From the NCBI GenBank assembly GCA_020636505.1, contig JACJXR010000004.1, positions 248,001 through 312,000 of the forward strand: a stretch of 64,000 bases of DNA. The letters run 5' to 3'. The position numbers were made by a program, and so were the translations under genes. Position 1 is the stretch's first letter. Every line of letters starts with the position of its first letter. The stretch comes from Chitinophagales bacterium (GTDB taxonomy: Bacteria; Bacteroidota; Bacteroidia; Chitinophagales; Chitinophagaceae). The notes below the pieces were generated by a model that saw only the letters and a list, made by a program, of their open reading frames with translations, made no database searches and was not told where the DNA came from. Of the stretch, positions 59,798 to 64,000 are shown piece by piece.

Positions 59798-60925
59798 ATG
59801 GCCGGCATATACATACATATACCTTTTTGCAAGCAAGCATGCAACTACTGCAATTTCCACTTCTCCACTTCGCTGAAGTTTAAGAGCGAACTGTTGGAAG
59901 CCTTGACGCAAGAACTGGAAATGCAGCGCGATTACCTGCAAGGCATGCAAGTTCAGACGATCTATTTCGGAGGAGGGACACCCTCATTGTTATCGGCCGA
60001 TGAGGTAAACCGTATCGTAGATAAAATATCACAACATTATAACCTCAACAACTTGAAAGAGGTTACCCTTGAGGCCAACCCCGACGACCTTACGCAACAA
60101 CACATCAAAGACCTGCGACGAACATCCGTCAATAGGTTCAGCATTGGCATACAATCCTTCTTCGACCGCGACCTGCAATACATGAACCGTGCACACAATG
60201 CGCAAGAGGCGGACTATGCCATCAAAGCTTCGCAAGATGCAGGCTTCACCAACCTTACCATCGACCTGATATATGGCACTCCCGGATTGAGCGATGTCGA
60301 TTGGCAACACAACTTATCTCGTGTCCAGGACTTGAGTATACCACACTTCTCATCTTATGCACTTACTGTGGAAGAAGGCACAGCTTTGCACCACAACATC
60401 AAAGTAAAAAAGACCACACCTGTGGATGCGGAACAGTCTGCAGCACAGTTTGAGATATTGATGGCCAAAGCCAAAGAGCTGGGCTACCAACATTATGAAA
60501 TATCCAACCTTGCTTTGCCCGGGCATAGAGCAATACACAACACCAATTACTGGAAAGGTGTGCCTTACTTGGGTATAGGACCTTCTGCACATTCCTTCGA
60601 TGGTAAAACACGCCGTTGGAACATCGCCAACAATGCACTGTACATCAAAAGCATCCTCACCGATAAAAAATCGAATTACGAAGAAGAAGTACTTACACAA
60701 AAACAACAACTGAATGAGTATATCATGACATCTCTACGAACCATGTGGGGTATTGACCTGAATAAGGTTGCAACACAATGGGGAAGCGATACAGTCAAAA
60801 CCATTCTGAATACCGCCGAACAGTTTATAGAATACGAGCAAGCCATACATAAAGACAATACACTTGTACTCACAGATAAAGGCCGCCTCTTTGCCGACCA
60901 TATAGCCGGGGAACTATTCTTATAA
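59798..60925 (+). CDS. hemW: Radical SAM haem chaperone HemW
   Basis: A 375-residue HemW-type protein, related to coproporphyrinogen III dehydrogenase but thought to bind and deliver haem. The radical-SAM motif is IPFCKQACNYCNFHFST (CxxxCxxC, about 11-18), followed by IYFGGGTPSLLSADEVNRIV, VTLEANPDDLTQQHIKDLRR, RFSIGIQSFFDRDLQYMNRA and LIYGTPGLSDVDWQHNL. The C-terminal HemN_C-like domain includes YLGIGPSAHSFDGKTRRWNI and LNEYIMTSLRTMWGIDL. HemW is preferred over HemN because the cluster motif is CxxxCxxC without the extra HemN cysteine and length is about 375. ATG 59798 is taken over an in-frame TTG at 59786, which lies inside the -7 box. Confidence 0.92.
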   Translation: MAGIYIHIPFCKQACNYCNFHFSTSLKFKSELLEALTQELEMQRDYLQGMQVQTIYFGGGTPSLLSADEVNRIVDKISQHYNLNNLKEVTLEANPDDLTQQHIKDLRRTSVNRFSIGIQSFFDRDLQYMNRAHNAQEADYAIKASQDAGFTNLTIDLIYGTPGLSDVDWQHNLSRVQDLSIPHFSSYALTVEEGTALHHNIKVKKTTPVDAEQSAAQFEILMAKAKELGYQHYEISNLALPGHRAIHNTNYWKGVPYLGIGPSAHSFDGKTRRWNIANNALYIKSILTDKKSNYEEEVLTQKQQLNEYIMTSLRTMWGIDLNKVATQWGSDTVKTILNTAEQFIEYEQAIHKDNTLVLTDKGRLFADHIAGELFL

Positions 60926-60961
60926 ATATATTATCCATATCTTCATACTAAATCATAACCT

Positions 60962-61717
60962 ATGAAAAACCTGATAATTACTCTTCTGATATTCGGCAGC
61001 TACTCATGCATGGCGCAAAACATGAACATTGTCAAGTTGCAATCAACTGTACCACCGAAAGACTGGTCGAGCAAAACCCCTGATATCTGCTTCGATAAAG
61101 ATTTTCTGCAAAAAACAAGTGACGAGTTATACGACGCGGGCAACCCAAACTACGTGCTGCTCGATTTGATGAAGGATGGCTATATCAACAGTACATATTT
61201 GAATAACTATATGGTACATCTATATGCCGACGACATTCGTAAGCCCGGCAATGTGGAGATACCCGATGATGTAAGAAAAGCATACGGCGAAAAGTGGGTG
61301 GCGTTTGTCAAGTCGATAAACGAGCCGATAGATAAGAACAGTCGCTACGACCTATACTATTGGGACGGTATCAGCACCGAAGATATAACCGACCCCGAGT
61401 CTCAGTTCAGGGCTAACGTAAAATATGCACAATACAGTGCCAGGCTTACCAAACGAGGAGAGCTCAGACTGCTGAAAGAGATGGTAGCAGATGGTGTTGC
61501 CAACCCCAACAGAAAGATCGACTACATGTTCAACAAAGAAGGCTTTTGGGTACAAGGAGTTTCGCTTAACAAAGAGCTTGGCGAAAAATACATGCAGATC
61601 TGTAGAGAAGAATTTGGTTATGTTCACCCAAACCTCACTAAGCATTCTTTCAAGTCAAGCGTGAACTTCAAACGAGAAATAGCCGACCTCGAAAAACAAT
61701 TGGCCACTACCAAATAG
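60962..61717 (+). CDS. Exported protein of unknown function
   Basis: Not recognised. The 251-residue product has a signal peptide (MKNLIITLLIFGSYSCMAQ). The mature part is mixed alpha/beta, with segments such as PDICFDKDFLQKTSDELYDA, HLYADDIRKPGNVEIPDDVR, YDLYYWDGISTEDITDPESQ and KIDYMFNKEGFWVQGVSLNK. It ends in a charged helix (SSVNFKREIADLEKQLATTK). No sorting domain or lipobox is present, so a periplasmic location is likely. It begins 36 bases after hemW on the same strand. The next gene starts one base after its stop, so the two probably form a translationally coupled pair. Confidence 0.62.
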   Translation: MKNLIITLLIFGSYSCMAQNMNIVKLQSTVPPKDWSSKTPDICFDKDFLQKTSDELYDAGNPNYVLLDLMKDGYINSTYLNNYMVHLYADDIRKPGNVEIPDDVRKAYGEKWVAFVKSINEPIDKNSRYDLYYWDGISTEDITDPESQFRANVKYAQYSARLTKRGELRLLKEMVADGVANPNRKIDYMFNKEGFWVQGVSLNKELGEKYMQICREEFGYVHPNLTKHSFKSSVNFKREIADLEKQLATTK

Positions 61718-61718
61718 T

Positions 61719-62630
61719 TTGACTTACATCAAACACATATTTCCACTACTGCTTCTCTTCATATGCAGTAGCGCATACGCACAATCAAAAAATATTTACG
61801 GACGCATAACGGATAACTCTGGTACAGGTATACCATATGCAGTCATCCAACTAAAAGAAAAACCCGAAAAGGGTGTGCACTGCGATGAACATGGCAGGTT
61901 TTCATTTAGCGTTAGCAACAACATCAAGGCCATCAACATATGGTGTGTAGGCTATGAAAAACGAGAGTTTACATTAACGAAAACAAAAGACTCACTCATC
62001 ATAGTATTGCAGCGCAAGCACTACCAAATGGAGGCTGCACACATCAAAGCACCGAAAGGAAACGTAAAAACAGGCGTTCTCGGCAAAAAGAACATTGACA
62101 ATAAAATGCTCGGTTACGACTGTTGGGCAAGCTCCCGATATGGAAGAGAGATGGCGCTTTTCTTACCGGCCAACACAAAGAGAAACGGTGTATTGAAAGA
62201 GGTCTTTTTTTATGTTACCGATCGTGGTATTCCAAAAACAAAATTTCGCATTCATGTGTATGCATACGACAGTGTAAAGCGTGCCCCCGGAATAGAACTG
62301 ACCACCCAAAACATCGTCGTACATGCAGACACCGGCAACGAATGGGTGAACGCAGACCTGAGTAACATGAACATACCCCTTGGTAAAGGCATTTTCATCT
62401 CTGCAGAATGGATAGAAGGGCATGACAACGACCCCAAACTATGGAGTATCAGTGGCAGTCATGCACAAGGACAAGTTTTGGGCTTGACCAAAGATTATTG
62501 GAACTATGGATATATCACATTCGACCGTAAGATATTTGAGACAGAATGGGATTGGGCTCCCTACCCATCGGCACAAAAAAGACACGTTCTCAACCTGATG
62601 GCTTACGCCACATACCGGTATATCAAGTAG
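61719..62630 (+). CDS. Exported CarboxypepD_reg-like protein, TTG start
   Basis: A 303-residue exported protein. TTG 61719, one base after the preceding TAG, opens a fitting signal peptide (MTYIKHIFPLLLLFICSSAYAQ). No ATG gives an equivalent start, so reinitiation from the upstream gene is likely. Residues about 24-95 form a CarboxypepD_reg-like beta-sandwich (IYGRITDNSGTGIPYAVIQL, HCDEHGRFSFSVSNNIKAIN). The C-terminal 170 residues are a beta-rich domain of unknown type (RNGVLKEVFFYVTDRGIPKT, RIHVYAYDSVKRAPGIELTT, GIFISAEWIEGHDNDPKLWS). It has no TonB barrel and may be an accessory surface or periplasmic protein. Its end overlaps the convergent alr by 8 bases. Confidence 0.72.
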   Translation: MTYIKHIFPLLLLFICSSAYAQSKNIYGRITDNSGTGIPYAVIQLKEKPEKGVHCDEHGRFSFSVSNNIKAINIWCVGYEKREFTLTKTKDSLIIVLQRKHYQMEAAHIKAPKGNVKTGVLGKKNIDNKMLGYDCWASSRYGREMALFLPANTKRNGVLKEVFFYVTDRGIPKTKFRIHVYAYDSVKRAPGIELTTQNIVVHADTGNEWVNADLSNMNIPLGKGIFISAEWIEGHDNDPKLWSISGSHAQGQVLGLTKDYWNYGYITFDRKIFETEWDWAPYPSAQKRHVLNLMAYATYRYIK

Positions 62631-63801
62631 CGCTTGTATCGCTTATCAGCCGTGGTATGTTCATGGGTAGCCTTGTCAGCAGTTCGTAGTTCAATTGGCT
62701 GGTCATCTCTCCAAACGAGGCCACACTTATTTCTCTTTCTCCCTGCTCACCTATAAACACCACTTCGTCTCCCGCTTTCACACCATCTTCTATCTCCGTC
62801 ACATCCACCACAACGCAATTCATGTTCACAACACCCACCACAGATAATCTATGTCCTTTTATCAATACACGCCCTGAGTTGCTTAAGCTCCTGCTGAAGC
62901 CATGCGCATAACCCACGGGCACTATCGCCACCTGCATATCCTGCCCCGCAAAAAAGCTATACCCATAACCGATGAATCCTCCCTGCGGCACATGCTTCAC
63001 GCTCATCACATTACTCTCCCAACGTATGACGCGCTTCAGTGGCGACTTCACATCACCGTTCAGTTCTATACCCTGTGCGTTCATGTACTCCACCATTAAT
63101 TCAGGGCTTGGCCAAAATCCGTACTGCATGATGCCGATGCGCAACATATCATACCGCATATCGGGGAAGCGTACCGATGCCGCCGAACAGCAAGTATGTA
63201 TCTGCTCAGGCTCTATACCTGCCATTCGAAATGCACGTACGAATTTCCTGAACAGTATCTTCTGTTGTTTGAGCCTTACGTAATTGCTGATGTGCTCCGC
63301 ACCTGCAAAGTGCATACACAACCCTCTGAATCTTATATACTCTTTGTTGTCTTTCAGTTTTTCTATCAATGCGGGTATTTCTTCCAAGTCAAAACCCGTT
63401 CTGTACATACCCGTCTCAGCTTCTATATGTACGATGGCTTTTTTACCTACTTGTTTTGCTTCTTCAATCGCAACATCCAAACGCGCATTGTCGAACACGA
63501 AAAACTCCACCTCATTATTCACCGCCCAAGCTATGTCTTGCTCATTCATCGAGCCCATTACCATAATAGTGGTTCCCGGTCCTGCAACATCATGCACCCT
63601 ATACGCTTCCTCCGAATTGAACACTGCAAAATGGTTCACACCGCAATCTTCCGCCAAAGGAACATAGGTTTCTATCCCGTGACCGTAAGCATTGCCTTTC
63701 ACCACTGCGCTTATCTGTATATCTCCGAAATATTCCCGAAAGAAATCCCAGTTGTTTTGCATGGCTGCTTTGTCCAGTATGATGCGTGATGATGATGGCA
63801 T
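62623..63801 (-). CDS. alr: Alanine racemase
   Basis: Converts L- to D-alanine with pyridoxal phosphate for peptidoglycan synthesis. The 392-residue protein has the PLP-lysine site ISAVVKGNAYGHGIETY (Lys35) in the TIM barrel, and HIEAETGMYRTGF, LCMHFAGAEH and CSAASVRFPDMRYDMLRIG. The C-terminal domain has FIGYGYSFFAGQDMQVAIVP with the catalytic-type tyrosine, GYAHGFSRSLSN, and VVNMNCVVVDVTEI where many alanine racemases read CMDQ. ATG 63801 overlaps the amidohydrolase stop as TAATG, so translation is coupled. Its stop overlaps the convergent gene by 8 bases. Length and motifs support Alr over other fold-III enzymes. Confidence 0.9.
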   Translation of the reverse strand: MPSSSRIILDKAAMQNNWDFFREYFGDIQISAVVKGNAYGHGIETYVPLAEDCGVNHFAVFNSEEAYRVHDVAGPGTTIMVMGSMNEQDIAWAVNNEVEFFVFDNARLDVAIEEAKQVGKKAIVHIEAETGMYRTGFDLEEIPALIEKLKDNKEYIRFRGLCMHFAGAEHISNYVRLKQQKILFRKFVRAFRMAGIEPEQIHTCCSAASVRFPDMRYDMLRIGIMQYGFWPSPELMVEYMNAQGIELNGDVKSPLKRVIRWESNVMSVKHVPQGGFIGYGYSFFAGQDMQVAIVPVGYAHGFSRSLSNSGRVLIKGHRLSVVGVVNMNCVVVDVTEIEDGVKAGDEVVFIGEQGEREISVASFGEMTSQLNYELLTRLPMNIPRLISDTSAT

Positions 63802-64000
63802 TATTGCTGTGCTCCTTTTTGTATGGTGGTGAACATATCTATTGCAGTGCTTATTATTTCATCGGGGAAATCATATTCCGGATGGTGCAGCGGTTTGCAA
63901 CTTTCTCCCGAGCCTAATCCGAACATGGCTCCTTTGAATCTGTTGGTGAACAAGCCGAAATCTTCTCCCCAACGGAAAGGTTCGTCCTTATCGTGATAAC
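63801..64000 (-). CDS. M20-type amidohydrolase, C-terminal end (cut by window edge)
   Basis: About 65 codons of a leftward gene enter from the window edge and stop with TAA at 63801-63803. The visible protein reads YHDKDEPFRWGEDFG, GAMFGLGSGESCKPLHHPEY and then DFPDEIISTAIDMFTTIQKG. This is the C-terminal catalytic-domain end of M20D-type amidohydrolases, with the metal-site glutamate and histidine region expected (GEDFG, LHHPEYDFPDE). Members hydrolyse N-acyl amino acids or aminobenzoyl conjugates; the substrate here cannot be told. The stop overlaps the alr ATG, so the two are co-translated. Confidence 0.85.
   Translation of the reverse strand, partial: YHDKDEPFRWGEDFGLFTNRFKGAMFGLGSGESCKPLHHPEYDFPDEIISTAIDMFTTIQKGAQQ

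Noticed and set aside
1..64000. tRNA, rRNA, CRISPR arrays, insertion sequences, prophage or defence genes
   Set aside because: None seen. All gaps are short and contain only promoters, terminators or featureless AT-rich sequence.

Overview
The window is chromosomal DNA from a member of the Bacteroidota, most likely close to the Chitinophagales. The evidence is a complete gldK-gldL-gldM-gldN block for the type IX secretion system (T9SS), two secreted proteins with T9SS-type C-terminal sorting domains, several CarboxypepD_reg/TonB outer-membrane receptors, a DUF4271-hemD pair, and many TTG-N17-22-TAnnTTTG promoters in place of classical -35/-10 boxes. No rRNA, tRNA, CRISPR array, insertion sequence or phage gene was seen. 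Genes are densely packed and most intrinsic terminators are clean GC hairpins.

Layout. 0-1.2 kb: the 5' part of malate dehydrogenase, a possible 35-residue membrane peptide, and a DksA/TraR-type zinc-finger gene split by a -1 frame change at a run of seven A. 1.3-10.5 kb: surface genes (a giant SBBP/Ig-like T9SS cargo, a small unknown, an usher-like outer-membrane protein, a pilin-like secreted protein, a second T9SS cargo). 10.6-14.2 kb: dapD and an arsenic operon (arsR-arsM-metallophosphoesterase-aquaporin) with two matching putative ArsR operators. 14.2-19.1 kb: three tandem POT peptide transporters. 19.2-22.0 kb: purD and nnrD/nnrE. 22.1-30.5 kb: an envelope operon (TonB receptor, 1028-residue TPR protein, beta-barrel protein, HU-like/SPOR protein). 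30.6-39.2 kb: a small membrane protein, a second TonB-type receptor, smc, a GT-C-like membrane protein and a lipoprotein. 39.3-45.3 kb: hscA, aspartokinase with a leader that looks like a lysine attenuator, an OstA-like protein and an MlaD-like protein. 45.3-50.2 kb: a TolB/Omp85-like giant, an MBL hydrolase and comB. 50.3-57.3 kb: gldKLMN and a DUF255 protein. 57.4-64.0 kb: hemD, DUF4271, hemW, secreted unknowns, alr and the end of an M20-type amidohydrolase.

How the parts work together. GldKLMN would export cargo such as the 1379- and 304-residue proteins carrying C-terminal sorting domains. Peptide uptake (three POT carriers), outer-membrane receptors and envelope lipid handling (MlaD, OstA-like) fit a protein- and polymer-degrading Gram-negative. 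Lysine/diaminopimelate synthesis is represented by ask and dapD.

The strongest unexplained signal is upstream of ask (42492-42642). A consensus promoter, a 16-codon ORF with five lysine codons, and mutually exclusive antiterminator and terminator pairings are arranged like a classical leader-peptide attenuator. Other signals of interest are the slippery A7 in the zinc-finger gene, the duplicated ArsR operator with a wide-filter aquaporin in the arsenic operon, and a pilin/usher-like pair with no separate chaperone gene.
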